DNA from: Massilia sp. 9I
GTDB taxonomy: Bacteria > Pseudomonadota > Gammaproteobacteria > Burkholderiales > Burkholderiaceae_D
Length of the DNA stretch: 64,000 nt
Direction: 5' to 3'
Assembly (NCBI RefSeq): GCF_902506415.1
Contig: NZ_LR733275.1
Span: 2,395,795 to 2,459,794, forward strand
The notes under the pieces were generated by a model. It saw only the letters and a program-made list of their open reading frames with translations. It had not been told where the DNA came from and did not search any database. The position numbers and the translations under genes were made by a program. Positions 25,739 through 35,048 of this stretch are shown here, one piece after another (position 1 is the first letter of the stretch; every line of letters starts with the position of its first letter).

Positions 25739-27085
25739 ATGGCGCTCGTGACCGACTATGAAACCGGCGCCCTGCGCGCAGCGGCCCGGCCGCTGACAGG
25801 CAGCGCGGCGGATTACGATCCCCTGCTCGACCTGGTCGGGGACGCCCGCTTCGTGCTGCTCGGCGAAGCCACCCATGGCAGCGCCGAGTTCTACGACGAA
25901 CGCGCCCGCATCACCCAGCGCCTGATCGAGGAAAAGGGCTTCACGGCGGTCGCCGTCGAAGCCGACTGGCCGGACGCCTGGCGCGTCAACCGCTACGTGC
26001 GCGGCGAAGGCGAGGATCCGGACGGCCGCGCCGCGCTGTCCGGCTTCGAGCGCTTCCCCGCCTGGATGTGGCGCAATACCTCGGTGCTGGACTTCGTCGA
26101 GTGGCTACGCAAGCGCAACGGCACGGCCGGCGCCGACAAGGCCGGCTTCTACGGCCTTGACCTGTACAGCCTGTTCACCTCGATCCAGGAAGTGCTGCGC
26201 TACCTGGACGAAGTCGACCCGGTGGCCGCCGAGGAAACCCGGCGCCGCTATGCCTGTTTCGACCACTACGGCGAAGACAGCCAGCATTACGGCTACGCCA
26301 CCGGCGTCGGGCTGTCCGAATCCTGCCAGCAGGGCGTGCACGCGGCCCTGCAGGAACTGCAGCAGCGCGCTTTCGATTATATGCAGGCCGGCGCCGGCGC
26401 CGGTGCCAGCCCCGAAGACGCCTTCTTCTACGCGCAGCAGAACGCGCGCCTGGTGAAGAACGCCGAGGAGTATTACCGCACCATGTTCCGCGGCCGCATC
26501 TCGTCCTGGAACCTGCGCGACAGCCACATGGCCGAAACGCTGGACGCGCTCGCGCGGCACCTGGAGCGCGAGGGCAAGCCGGCCAAGATCGTGGTCTGGG
26601 AACACAACTCGCACATCGGCGACGCGCGCGCCACCGAAATCGGGCGCCAGGGCGAGTGGAACGTGGGCGAACTGGCGCGCAAGGCCTACGGGGCGGACGC
26701 CTGCCTGATCGGCTTCACCACCTACGACGGGCGCGTCACGGCGGCCTCGGAATGGGACGGACCGGCCCTGCACAAGCACGTGCGGCCCGGCATGCCCGGC
26801 AGCTACGAGCACCTGCTGCACAGCGTCGGCATGGACCGTTTCTTCCTGCCGCTGCGCGAGCCCGGCGCGGCGCGCGACGTGTTGATGGAAGAGCGGCTGG
26901 AGCGTGCGATCGGCGTGCTGTACTTGCCGCGCAGCGAACGCCACAGCCACTATTTCATGGCCCAATTGCCGCGCCAGTTCGACGCGGTCATCCACATCGA
27001 CCGCACCAGCGCGGTCACGCCACTGGATGCGACCAGCGGCTGGCATTCGGGCGAGCCGCCCGAGACCTACCCGCAGGGCCTGTAG
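25739..27085 (+). CDS. Erythromycin esterase-family protein
   Basis: 448 residues. FVLLGEATHGSAEFYDERARITQRLIEEKGFTAVAVEADWPDAWRVNRYV carries the Glu-His (GEATHG) and Glu-Asp motifs of the EreA/EreB fold. KIVVWEHNSHIGDARAT carries the second conserved His. Characterised Ere proteins hydrolyse the macrolide lactone, but most chromosomal homologues in a phosphoribosyltransferase/Hsp20 setting have unknown substrates, so antibiotic resistance should not be assumed. It starts 16 bp after the preceding gene and is probably co-transcribed with it. Confidence 0.88.
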   Translation: MALVTDYETGALRAAARPLTGSAADYDPLLDLVGDARFVLLGEATHGSAEFYDERARITQRLIEEKGFTAVAVEADWPDAWRVNRYVRGEGEDPDGRAALSGFERFPAWMWRNTSVLDFVEWLRKRNGTAGADKAGFYGLDLYSLFTSIQEVLRYLDEVDPVAAEETRRRYACFDHYGEDSQHYGYATGVGLSESCQQGVHAALQELQQRAFDYMQAGAGAGASPEDAFFYAQQNARLVKNAEEYYRTMFRGRISSWNLRDSHMAETLDALARHLEREGKPAKIVVWEHNSHIGDARATEIGRQGEWNVGELARKAYGADACLIGFTTYDGRVTAASEWDGPALHKHVRPGMPGSYEHLLHSVGMDRFFLPLREPGAARDVLMEERLERAIGVLYLPRSERHSHYFMAQLPRQFDAVIHIDRTSAVTPLDATSGWHSGEPPETYPQGL

Positions 27086-27090
27086 GCGAT

Positions 27091-29076
27091 TCACACCTCG
27101 AAGAACGCATACCCGTTCCTGCCCTTCCCCTTTGCCGCATACAGCGCGCTGTCGGCTGCCGCCAGCAGCTGCTCCTGCGCCTGGCGCGGCTGCGACAGCG
27201 CCACCCCGACGCTGGTCGAAGCCTGCACCAGCCCCGCGCTGGTACGGAACGGCACCCGCATGCTGTCGACGATCTTGGCTGCGATGCGCTCGGCCTCGAC
27301 CCGGGTGCCGATCTCTTCCAGGATGACGACGAATTCGTCGCCCGACAGCCGCGCCGGCGTATCGGTGGCGCGCACGCCCACCGTCAGGCGGCGCGCGAAT
27401 TCCTTCAGCACCTCGTCGCCCACGCCGTGGCCGTGGGTGTCGTTGATCTTCTTGAAGTGGTCGATGTCGAGATAGGCCAGGGCCAGCGGCTTGCTGCTCC
27501 TGCGCGCCCGGTCCAGCGCGTGGTGCAGGGTCTCGCCGAACATGCGGCGGTTGGCGATGCCGGTCAGGGTGTCGACCCGCGCCAGCTGCAGCAGCTGTTC
27601 CTCGACTTCCTTCACGTGGGTCATGTCGTGCACCAGCGAGTACACGCCGGCTACGCTGCCGTCCACCTGGTGGTCGGGGATGTAGGTGGCCTGCAGGATG
27701 CGCGGGTCGCCGCGTACCGGAATACGCAGCTCGTGCGTCACCGACTGTCCGCCGAAGGCCTGCTCGAGATGGGGTGAGATGTCCGCGGCAGCCTCCGACC
27801 CCAGCAAGCGGGCCAGCGGCATGCCTTCGAGCTTCTTTGCGCTCACCCCAAACCATTTCTCATAGGTCGCGTTCCCGAAGCGGAAACAGTGCTCGCGATC
27901 GATGTAGGAGATGAGGACGGGCAGGTTGTCGGTGATGAGGCGCAGGCGCTTCTCGCTGACGGCGCGTTCGCGTTCGGCGCGCTCGCGCTCGGCCATCAGG
28001 GCGTGAAAGGCGCGTCCCAGTTCGCCGATTTCGTCGCGCCGTCCGTCGCGCAGCACGTCGATGCCGGCGCCGTCGTGGCGGATCGCGGCGACGTTGTCGC
28101 TCAGGTCCTGCAGCGGCGCCAGCAGGCGGAATACCAGCACCCAGGCCAGCAGCCCGGCCGCCAGCGCCAGTCCGCCCGCGCTGAAGAAGGCGTTGCGGCG
28201 CATCGCATCCATCGGCGCGAAGGCTTCCGCGCTCGGGTAGCGCGCCGCCATGATCCAGCCGGTGCTGCGCAGGCGCTTGTAGGCGTAGATGGAATCGGTG
28301 CCGTCCTTGCTGCGCGCTTCCAGCCAGCCTTCGAAGCCGGCCAGCGCACGGTCGGTGCCTTGGTTGACGCCCGGGGTGCTGCCCACGTGCTGGAACAGGC
28401 GCGATTCGTCGGGATGGTCGATGACGATGCCGTCGGCGGTCATCAGGAACAGGTAGCCGGTCTTGCCGGGTTTGAGGGTGCTGATCTGGCGCAGGAAGCC
28501 GGAACGGCGCAGGTCGACGCTGCCGGCCAGCACCGCCACCACCTTGCCCGCCTCGTCCAGTACCGGCGCGCTGAACACCACGATGTGGTTGCCGGTCAGG
28601 CGGCTGCGGATCGGCCGCGAGATCACGCCCTTGTGGGTGTCGACCGCGCGCTCGAAGTAGTCGGTGCCGCGCGCGTTGAGCGTGCCCGGGCCGGGGAGCT
28701 CGCGCAGCGACAGCCGCATCTCGCCGGCGGCATCGAATACGACCAAGTTCAGGTACTCGTCGGCAGCCCACAGGCGCACCTGGTCCGCGAGGAAGGGCCG
28801 CAGTCCCTCCCAATCGGTGCGCAGGCGCGGCGGAATGCCGGCGGCGAGCGCCTCGATCTGCCCCAGCCGCGCCGCCAGGCGGTCGTCCATGAAGGAGGCG
28901 GCGCCCGACAGCAGGGTGTACTGCTGGTCGCCGATCACCGCCTTCATGCCGCGTTCGGCCACCGACAGGGTCGACAGGGTCACCAGCAGGGTGGCGGCGA
29001 ACACCAGGATGGCTGCGACCGAGGCGAGCCGCAGCTTGAGATTCGCCGAGCCCGGGCGTACTCCTTGATTGGTCAT
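27091..29076 (-). CDS. Membrane diguanylate cyclase (Cache-HAMP-PAS-GGDEF) with an SGDEF active site
   Basis: 661 residues. Hydrophobic segments at about 14-36 and 300-322 enclose a periplasmic Cache-type sensor (with GYLFLMTADGIVIDHPD). HAMP, PAS (LRLITDNLPVLISYID...) and GGDEF domains follow. The active-site loop is RLSGDEFVV (578-582), with Ser instead of the first Gly. The RxxD inhibitory site (RATD, 569-572) is intact, and the nucleotide-binding DIDHFKKINDTHGH segment is canonical. Most likely it makes cyclic di-GMP with product inhibition; single Gly-to-Ser variants have been reported active in some proteins, but this is uncertain here. It is convergent with the erythromycin-esterase gene (5 bp). 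Confidence 0.92.
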   Translation of the reverse strand: MTNQGVRPGSANLKLRLASVAAILVFAATLLVTLSTLSVAERGMKAVIGDQQYTLLSGAASFMDDRLAARLGQIEALAAGIPPRLRTDWEGLRPFLADQVRLWAADEYLNLVVFDAAGEMRLSLRELPGPGTLNARGTDYFERAVDTHKGVISRPIRSRLTGNHIVVFSAPVLDEAGKVVAVLAGSVDLRRSGFLRQISTLKPGKTGYLFLMTADGIVIDHPDESRLFQHVGSTPGVNQGTDRALAGFEGWLEARSKDGTDSIYAYKRLRSTGWIMAARYPSAEAFAPMDAMRRNAFFSAGGLALAAGLLAWVLVFRLLAPLQDLSDNVAAIRHDGAGIDVLRDGRRDEIGELGRAFHALMAERERAERERAVSEKRLRLITDNLPVLISYIDREHCFRFGNATYEKWFGVSAKKLEGMPLARLLGSEAAADISPHLEQAFGGQSVTHELRIPVRGDPRILQATYIPDHQVDGSVAGVYSLVHDMTHVKEVEEQLLQLARVDTLTGIANRRMFGETLHHALDRARRSSKPLALAYLDIDHFKKINDTHGHGVGDEVLKEFARRLTVGVRATDTPARLSGDEFVVILEEIGTRVEAERIAAKIVDSMRVPFRTSAGLVQASTSVGVALSQPRQAQEQLLAAADSALYAAKGKGRNGYAFFEV

Positions 29077-29228
29077 GAAAGGCGAGGAAACTGATCAGCA
29101 GGGTTACAAAGTATTACATATTCTTGCCCGAAGCCTCGTCTCATTCCGCAAAGCAACCGTGAATATTGTTGAGGCGGGTTGATTCGTTTAGCATGTCGGA
29201 TTCACTCTTCCGTACTGACGAGGCCTTC

Positions 29229-29708
29229 ATGAGTAAATACACGCTGAACATCAACGGCAAGGCACAGGCCGTGGACGTCGAGCCCGACACGCCGCTGCTG
29301 TGGGCCTTGCGCGACAGCCTCGGCCTCGTCGGCACCAAATACGGCTGTGGCCTCGGCCAGTGCGGCGCCTGCACCGTGCACATCGACGGCGTGCCGGCGC
29401 GCGCCTGCCTGACCCCGGTGTCCAGCCTGGGCAAGCAGAAGATCACCACCATCGAGGGCCTCGACGCCAAGGCGCAGCACCCGCTGCAGGAAGCCTGGCA
29501 GGAACTCGACGTGCCGCAGTGCGGCTACTGCCAGGCCGGCCAGATCATGACGGCCTGCCACCTGCTCAAGCAGCATCCGAAGCCGACCGACGCCCAGATC
29601 GACGAAGCGATGGCGGGCAACCTGTGCCGCTGCGCCACCTATACCCGCATCCGCGCCGGCATCCACCGCGCGGCCGACATCGCCGCCAATGGAAAGGGCA
29701 AGAAATGA
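29229..29708 (+). CDS. iorA: Isoquinoline 1-oxidoreductase-type [2Fe-2S] subunit
   Basis: 159 residues. An N-terminal plant-type ferredoxin domain has YGCGLGQCGACTVHIDG plus a later Cys, and a C-terminal domain holds the second cluster (PQCGYCQAGQIM...NLCRCATYTRIR). This is the small Fe-S subunit of molybdenum hydroxylases. GACGAGG precedes the ATG at 29229. It overlaps the large subunit by ATGA. The start is about 150 bp from the divergent diguanylate cyclase gene. Confidence 0.92.
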   Translation: MSKYTLNINGKAQAVDVEPDTPLLWALRDSLGLVGTKYGCGLGQCGACTVHIDGVPARACLTPVSSLGKQKITTIEGLDAKAQHPLQEAWQELDVPQCGYCQAGQIMTACHLLKQHPKPTDAQIDEAMAGNLCRCATYTRIRAGIHRAADIAANGKGKK

Positions 29709-31936
29709 GCGCGCTGCATTCCCAGTCCCGCCGCAGCTTCCTGCGCACCAGCGCCGTCGGCGGCGCCTTCATGCTCGGCATGTCCGCCCAGGGCGCCCTC
29801 GCCGCTGCCGCAGGTGCGGCGGCTTCCCCCGAGTTCACGCCCAACGCTTTCATCCGCATCGGCCGTGACGGCCGCGTGACCCTGATTTCGAAGCAGCCGG
29901 AAATCGGCCAGGGCATCAAGACTTCGCTGCCGATGGTGATCGCGGAGCAGCTCGAAGTCGATTGGAAGGACGTGCGCATTGTGCAGGGCGACCTCGATAC
30001 CGCCCAGTACGGCCCGCAAGGCGCCGGCGGCTCCACCTCGACCCCGACCAATTACGAGAACTTCCACCGCCTCGGCGCCGCAGCGCGCATGATGCTGGTG
30101 CAGGCCGCCGCCAATACCTGGAAGGTGCCCGTGTCCGAGTGCACGGCGCAGAGCGGCGCCGTGGTGCATGGCCCGAGCAAACGCCGTCTCGGCTACGGCG
30201 CGCTGGTGGAAGCCGCTGCCAAGCTGCCGGTCCCGGACGCCAAGGCGGTGGTGCTGAAGGACCCGTCCACCTACAAGCTGCTCGGCACCCGCATCGGCGG
30301 CGTCGACAACGCGGCCATCGTCAGTGGCAAGCCGCTGTTCGGCATCGACGTGCGCCTGCCCGGCATGCTGTATGCGGTGTACGCCAAGTGCCCGGTCTTC
30401 GGCGGCAAGCCGGTGAGCGCCAACCTGGACGCGATCAAGGCCATGCCTGGCGTGAAGGATGCCTTCATCGTCGAAGGCACCAATAACCTGAACGGACTGC
30501 GACCGGGGGTGGCGATCGTCGCCACCTCGACCTGGGCCGCGATCCGCGCGCGGCGGGCACTAGAGGTGGTGTGGGACGAAGGCGAAGGCGCGGGCCACAG
30601 CTGGGCCGACTTCACGGCCCAGGCCCAGGCGGCGTCGAAACAAGCCGGCGCCGCGACCGTGCGCAAGGACGGCGACGTGCCGGCGGCGCTGGGCAAGGCC
30701 GCCAAGGTGGTCGAAGGCGCCTACAGCTACCCCTTCATCTCGCACGCGAGCATGGAACCGCAGAACTGCACCGCCTGGATCAAGCCGGACGGCGCGCTCG
30801 AACTGTGGGCGCCGACCCAGAATCCGGGTTCCGGCCAGGCCCTGGTGACGACTACCTTCGGCATCCCGAAAGAGAAGATCACCCTGCACATCATCCGCAG
30901 CGGCGGCGGCTTCGGCCGGCGCCTGAGCTCGGACTTCATCGTCGAGGCGACCGCCATCGCACAGAAGGTGGCGGCCCCGGTCAAGCTGACCTGGACCCGC
31001 GAGGACGACCTGCAGCACGACCACTTCCGTCCGGGCGGCTTCCACTTCCTGCGCGGCGGCGTCGATGCCGCGGGCAAGGCAGTCGCCTGGCACAACCATT
31101 TCGTGACCTTCGCCAACCGCGTCGAGCGCGAGGGCAAGAGCGTGGTGCAGCCTGGCAGCGGCGGCAACCTGTTCGCCGACGAGTTCCCAGGCCGCTGGAT
31201 CGACAACTGTTTGTTCGAGCAGACCGTGCTCGAATGCCGCATCCCGATGGGCCCATGGCGCGCGCCGGGCAGCTGCGTGTTCTCCTGGGTGCTGCACAGC
31301 TTCATCGACGAGCTGGCGCATGCGGGCGGGCGCGATCCGCTGGAATTCCGTCTCGAGCTGCTCGGCAACAAGGACTTCATGCCGGCCAGCAGCGAGCGTG
31401 GCCTGCCCTACGACGTCAAGCGCATGCGCAACGTATTGGTCGAAGTGGCGCAGCGCGCCGGCTGGGGCAAGAAGCAGTTCCCGCGCGGCCAGGGTCAGGG
31501 CATCGCTTTCCACTTCAGCCACCGCGGCTATGTGGCGCAGGTGGCCGAAGTCACCGTCTCGCGTGACGGCAAGCTGAAGGTGGACCGGGTGGTGGTGGCG
31601 GCCGACGTCGGCTCGCAGATCGTCAACCTGTCGGGTGCGGAAAACCAGGTGCAAGGCTCGGTCGTCGACGGCCTGTCGACCATGATGTTCCCTGAGCTGA
31701 ACATCGAGAAGGGCCGCATCGTGCAGAGCAACTTCCACGACTACCAGCTGCTGCGCATGCCGGATACCCCGACGAAGATCGAGACCCACTTCATCAAGAC
31801 CGACAATCCGGTGACGGGCCTGGGTGAACCTGCCCTGCCGCCGCTGGCGCCGGCGGTCTGCAATGCGATCTTTGCCGCGACGGGCAAGCGGGTGCGTCAG
31901 CTACCGTTGAGCAAGACGGATCTCAGCTGGAGCTGA
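29705..31936 (+). CDS. iorB: Isoquinoline 1-oxidoreductase-type molybdopterin subunit
   Basis: 743 residues. A twin-arginine signal [13 protein letters not shown] at the N-terminus predicts folded export. Molybdopterin-domain motifs include [54 protein letters not shown] and [23 protein letters not shown], the last holding the catalytic Glu. IorAB-type enzymes oxidise N-heteroaromatics or aldehydes; the substrate is unknown. No cytochrome c subunit or XdhC-like chaperone is adjacent, so electron transfer and cofactor insertion depend on distant genes. Confidence 0.9.
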   Translation: MSALHSQSRRSFLRTSAVGGAFMLGMSAQGALAAAAGAAASPEFTPNAFIRIGRDGRVTLISKQPEIGQGIKTSLPMVIAEQLEVDWKDVRIVQGDLDTAQYGPQGAGGSTSTPTNYENFHRLGAAARMMLVQAAANTWKVPVSECTAQSGAVVHGPSKRRLGYGALVEAAAKLPVPDAKAVVLKDPSTYKLLGTRIGGVDNAAIVSGKPLFGIDVRLPGMLYAVYAKCPVFGGKPVSANLDAIKAMPGVKDAFIVEGTNNLNGLRPGVAIVATSTWAAIRARRALEVVWDEGEGAGHSWADFTAQAQAASKQAGAATVRKDGDVPAALGKAAKVVEGAYSYPFISHASMEPQNCTAWIKPDGALELWAPTQNPGSGQALVTTTFGIPKEKITLHIIRSGGGFGRRLSSDFIVEATAIAQKVAAPVKLTWTREDDLQHDHFRPGGFHFLRGGVDAAGKAVAWHNHFVTFANRVEREGKSVVQPGSGGNLFADEFPGRWIDNCLFEQTVLECRIPMGPWRAPGSCVFSWVLHSFIDELAHAGGRDPLEFRLELLGNKDFMPASSERGLPYDVKRMRNVLVEVAQRAGWGKKQFPRGQGQGIAFHFSHRGYVAQVAEVTVSRDGKLKVDRVVVAADVGSQIVNLSGAENQVQGSVVDGLSTMMFPELNIEKGRIVQSNFHDYQLLRMPDTPTKIETHFIKTDNPVTGLGEPALPPLAPAVCNAIFAATGKRVRQLPLSKTDLSWS

Positions 31937-31969
31937 GATCCACAAGGGGCGGCGTCTGTCGGCCTCTTT

Positions 31970-32290
31970 TCAGTGGCGGTGCGCTGGGTCGTGATCCTTG
32001 GCGCCATGATAGTCGAGGATCGACGCCGCCTTTTCCAGCCGTGACTCGTCCGCAGTCACGGTGACCACGCACTTGCCGATCTCCAGCCCGGGCGCATAGA
32101 CGTCCTTGTAGTCGGTCCCGCCCTTCACCGAGGGCGAATCCCCCACCGTAAAATTGGCCTCGGACGGGCCGGCCTCGTCGCCGGTATGGCTGATTTCGAT
32201 CCCGTCCCGGTCGAAGCCCGCGTCCAGCAGTGCCTGACGGGCGCGCTCGGCATCCTGGAAATTCTCGATCACACGCACGATCTGATTCAT
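31970..32290 (-). CDS. Small conserved-type protein, possibly general-stress related
   Basis: 106 residues beginning MNQIVRVIENFQDAERARQALLDAGFDRDGIEI, followed by a loop and KCVVTVTADESRLEKAASILDYHGA. The ferredoxin-like beta-alpha-beta pattern and the opening resemble the 'heat-induced stress protein YflT / general stress protein 17M' family. I am not certain of the match. GGAGGT lies six bases upstream of the ATG at 32290. It is convergent with iorB with 33 bp between them. Confidence 0.65.
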   Translation of the reverse strand: MNQIVRVIENFQDAERARQALLDAGFDRDGIEISHTGDEAGPSEANFTVGDSPSVKGGTDYKDVYAPGLEIGKCVVTVTADESRLEKAASILDYHGAKDHDPAHRH

Positions 32291-32431
32291 GGCTACCTCC
32301 ATCGTTTCCTGTTGAAGCCACCGTACCAGAATCGAGCGGCGCCCGGCGCTCGCGCGAGAACCAAGCATGCGCCACCCTCCTCGGGCCTTCGTTATGATTT
32401 AATCAATTTAACAACCACGACGGACGACCCC

Positions 32432-32863
32432 ATGACCACTCCAGTCAGCGCCGGCCCGATCCATGGAATCCGGCCCGGCCCATTTCACGCGATCCTTCTC
32501 GGCGGATCAGTGCCCCTGTTCCTTGGTGCATTGCTCAGCGACTACGCCTACTACCAGAGCCACCAGATTCAGTGGAGTAATTTCGCGTCCTGGCTCCTCG
32601 CCGGGGCCGAACTCTTCAGCGGACTCGCGCTGCTGTTTGCGCTGATTAATCTGCTGCGCGCACGGCACAAATCTGGGCAGCCCCTCACCTACTTCCTGCT
32701 GCTTCTGGTGACCTGGGTGCTTGGCCTGATCAACAACTTCCAGCATGCCAAGGACGCCTGGGCGGTCATGCCAGGCGGCCTGGTGCTATCGGTGATCGTC
32801 ACCATTCTCATCATCATCACGGCCTGGTTGGGTCTCAAACAGCGCACGGGAGGCCCGCAATGA
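32432..32863 (+). CDS. DUF2231-like four-helix membrane protein
   Basis: 143 residues with about four hydrophobic segments (IRPGPFHAILLGGSVPLFLGALLSDYAYY, then ASWLLAGAELFSGLALLFALINLL, YFLLLLVTWVLGLINNF and GLVLSVIVTILIIITAWLG). This is the DUF2231 layout, with HPFH-like residues before the first helix. It overlaps the downstream sorbosone-dehydrogenase gene by four bases (ATGA), a pairing seen elsewhere in bacteria. It may anchor the partner or pass electrons from it (inference). Confidence 0.75.
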   Translation: MTTPVSAGPIHGIRPGPFHAILLGGSVPLFLGALLSDYAYYQSHQIQWSNFASWLLAGAELFSGLALLFALINLLRARHKSGQPLTYFLLLLVTWVLGLINNFQHAKDAWAVMPGGLVLSVIVTILIIITAWLGLKQRTGGPQ

Positions 32864-34152
32864 AACGTCTGAGCACATTGACGCTGTTGAGCATGGCGGT
32901 GCTGGTTACCGCCTGCTCGAATGAAAAAGGCGGCGCCCCGGCACTGGGCGCGGATCCCAAGCTCCCGGCGCCGGAACGCGGTCTCCTGCCCAGCATGAAG
33001 ATCGCCGAGCCGACCGAATGGGGCAAGCAGGTTCCGACCGTGCCCAAGGGGTTTACCGTCACGGCCATCGCCACCGACCTGCAGATCCCGCGCCAGACCC
33101 TGGTGCTGCCGAATGGCGACATCCTGGTGGCCGAAGGCCGCGGCGGCAAGGCGGCCAAGCTGAAACCTAAGGACGTGATCGCGGGCTACATCAAGGCCAA
33201 GGGCAACACCAAGGTCAAGAGCGGCAACCGCCTGACCCTGCTGCGCGATGCGGACGGCGACGGCAAGTACGAGCTGAAGACCGTGTTCGCGAACAACCTG
33301 GATGCCCCTTACGGCCTGGCCTTCGCCAACAACAAGATTTACGTCGCCAACCAGGGCGAACTGGTCAGCTTCGACTACCAGCCAGGCCAGACCGAGGCCG
33401 CCGGCCCGCCGACTTCGGTTGCGAAGCTGCCTTCCGAGATCAATCACCACTGGACCAAGGCACTGGCCGTCAGCCCGGATGGGCGTTTCCTGTACGTGGG
33501 CATCGGCTCGAACAGCAACATCACCGAGCGCGGCATGGAGGCCGAACTCGACCGCGCCATGGTGTGGCAGATCGACGCCGAGACGGGCGCCCACAAGCCC
33601 TTTGCTACCGGCCTGCGTAATCCGACCGCGCTGGCGATCCAGCCGGGGACCGGCCAGCTGTGGGCCGTGGTCAACGAACGCGACGAGATCGGACCAGACC
33701 TGGTGCCGGACTACCTGACCTCGGTGCGCCCGGGCGCCTTCTACGGCTGGCCGTACAGCTATTGGGGACAGAACGTCGACACCCGTGTGCAGCCGCCGGA
33801 TCCGAAAAAGGTGGCGTCCGCCGTCAAGCCTGACTACAGCCTGGGCTCGCACGTGGCCGCACTGGGCGTGAGCTTCTCGATGCCGGCGATTGGGGAAAGC
33901 TACGCCGAGGGCGTGTTCGTCGGCGAGCACGGCAGCTGGAACCGCCAGAACCCAGTCGGCTACAAGGTGATCTTCGTGCCATTCAAGAACGGCCGGCCCG
34001 CAGGTAACCCGATCGACTTCGTGACGGGCTTCCGTGACGGCGATGGAAAAACCCGCGGCCGCCCGGTGGGTGTAACGGTCGATCCGCGTGGCGCGCTCAT
34101 TGTCGCGGATGACCTGGCGAATACCGTCTGGCGGGTGGTGCGCCAGCCCTGA
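32860..34152 (+). CDS. L-sorbosone dehydrogenase-like (PQQ-dependent sugar dehydrogenase family) lipoprotein
   Basis: 430 residues. An N-terminal signal with lipobox LVTACSN (Cys about 20) predicts a lipoprotein. The beta-propeller of the glucose/sorbosone dehydrogenase family is seen through repeated segments such as PRQTLVLPNGDILVAEGRG, APYGLAFANNKIYVANQGE, SPDGRFLYVGIGSNSN, GLRNPTALAIQPGTGQLWAVVNERDE, GAFYGWPYSYWG and GEHGSWNRQNPVGYKV. It would use PQQ to oxidise an aldose or similar in the periplasm; PQQ biosynthesis genes are not in the window. It is coupled to the DUF2231-like gene. Confidence 0.88.
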   Translation: MKRLSTLTLLSMAVLVTACSNEKGGAPALGADPKLPAPERGLLPSMKIAEPTEWGKQVPTVPKGFTVTAIATDLQIPRQTLVLPNGDILVAEGRGGKAAKLKPKDVIAGYIKAKGNTKVKSGNRLTLLRDADGDGKYELKTVFANNLDAPYGLAFANNKIYVANQGELVSFDYQPGQTEAAGPPTSVAKLPSEINHHWTKALAVSPDGRFLYVGIGSNSNITERGMEAELDRAMVWQIDAETGAHKPFATGLRNPTALAIQPGTGQLWAVVNERDEIGPDLVPDYLTSVRPGAFYGWPYSYWGQNVDTRVQPPDPKKVASAVKPDYSLGSHVAALGVSFSMPAIGESYAEGVFVGEHGSWNRQNPVGYKVIFVPFKNGRPAGNPIDFVTGFRDGDGKTRGRPVGVTVDPRGALIVADDLANTVWRVVRQP

Positions 34153-34180
34153 CACCGCACAATGGAGCTTGTTCGCCGCG

Positions 34181-34408
34181 TTAGGTCGATACGATCAGTA
34201 TCAAGGACACGAAACTGACCGCGGCGAACAAGGCCACTGCGAAACGATTGTGCCTGGTGCTTTGTGCCGGCGGGTAGCGGCCGAATGAGAGGACGCGGAG
34301 CAAGGCCCAGCCAGGCCAGTAAAACAGCTTTTCGATCAGTCTGGCCAGCAATTCACAGATCAGGATCCGGCAGACCCATCCCAGAACATCGATCGTGAAC
34401 TCCAGCAC
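34181..34408 (-). CDS. Small membrane protein of unknown function
   Basis: 75 residues: MLEFTIDVLGWVCRILICELLARLIEKLF forms an amphipathic/hydrophobic N-terminal helix, and HNRFAVALFAAVSFVSLILIV a C-terminal transmembrane segment. It resembles small conserved bacterial inner-membrane proteins without known function. It is convergent with the sorbosone-dehydrogenase gene. It may follow the FMN-binding protein gene in one transcript (20 bp). Confidence 0.6.
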   Translation of the reverse strand: MLEFTIDVLGWVCRILICELLARLIEKLFYWPGWALLRVLSFGRYPPAQSTRHNRFAVALFAAVSFVSLILIVST

Positions 34409-34428
34409 AGTATGGCCTCGGTCTACAT

Positions 34429-35043
34429 TCAGTAGAGCGTATCGCGCTGGCGCTGGGGCAAGGCCTGGTCGTAGGCGTCACCGTCCATGCCACCCTGCGT
34501 CAGCGCGGCCAGCATCGTTCCCGGCGTCGGCACTTGCGAGCGCTCGTGCTCGTCGGGGTACCACAGGCGAGAGCGCAGGATGGAGCGGGCGCACTGGAAG
34601 AACACCTTCTCGACCGCGATCTGCAGGACGCACAGAGGCGGCTTGCCATCCACCGCGAACGAGGCCAGCAGCGCGGGATCATTGCTAATCTGCGCGCGGC
34701 CACGCACGCGCAGGGTTTCCCCCACGCCCGGAATCATGAACAGCAGGCCCACGCGCGGGTCGGCCACCAGGTTGCGCAGGCTGTCGATCCGGTTGTTCCC
34801 ACGCCGCTCGGGCAGCAGCAGCGTGTGCTCGTCCACCACCCGCACCAGCGGGCCGGCGTCGCCGCGCGGCGACACGTCCAGTCCACCCGGGCCGCTGGTC
34901 GCCAGCAGGGCGAAGCGCGCCTGCGCGACCCAGCGCGCGTACACCGGATGCAGGCTGTCGGTCTCCTTGGCGATCGAGGGCGCCGCCACGGGACCGAACA
35001 GCGCCTCCAGCGCCGCCAGATCGGTGATCAGGTGCTGGTCCAT
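34429..35043 (-). CDS. Pyridoxamine 5'-phosphate oxidase-family FMN-binding protein
   Basis: 204 residues. FALLATSGPGGLDVSPRGDAGPLVRVVDEHTLLLPERRGNNRIDSLRNLVADPRVGLLFMIPGVGETLRVRGRAQI is the split-barrel flavin-binding core of the MSMEG_1061-like subgroup. The role is probably flavin- or F420-dependent reduction of an unknown substrate; it is not PdxH itself, since the PLP-site residues are not evident. The start at 35043 was picked by domain position; it begins 5 bp after the M16 peptidase stop, so co-transcription is likely. Confidence 0.85.
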   Translation of the reverse strand: MDQHLITDLAALEALFGPVAAPSIAKETDSLHPVYARWVAQARFALLATSGPGGLDVSPRGDAGPLVRVVDEHTLLLPERRGNNRIDSLRNLVADPRVGLLFMIPGVGETLRVRGRAQISNDPALLASFAVDGKPPLCVLQIAVEKVFFQCARSILRSRLWYPDEHERSQVPTPGTMLAALTQGGMDGDAYDQALPQRQRDTLY

Positions 35044-35048
35044 GCGGC

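Noticed and set aside
25739..27085. Macrolide resistance gene
   Set aside because: Family membership alone does not show macrolide hydrolysis; the context is stress genes.
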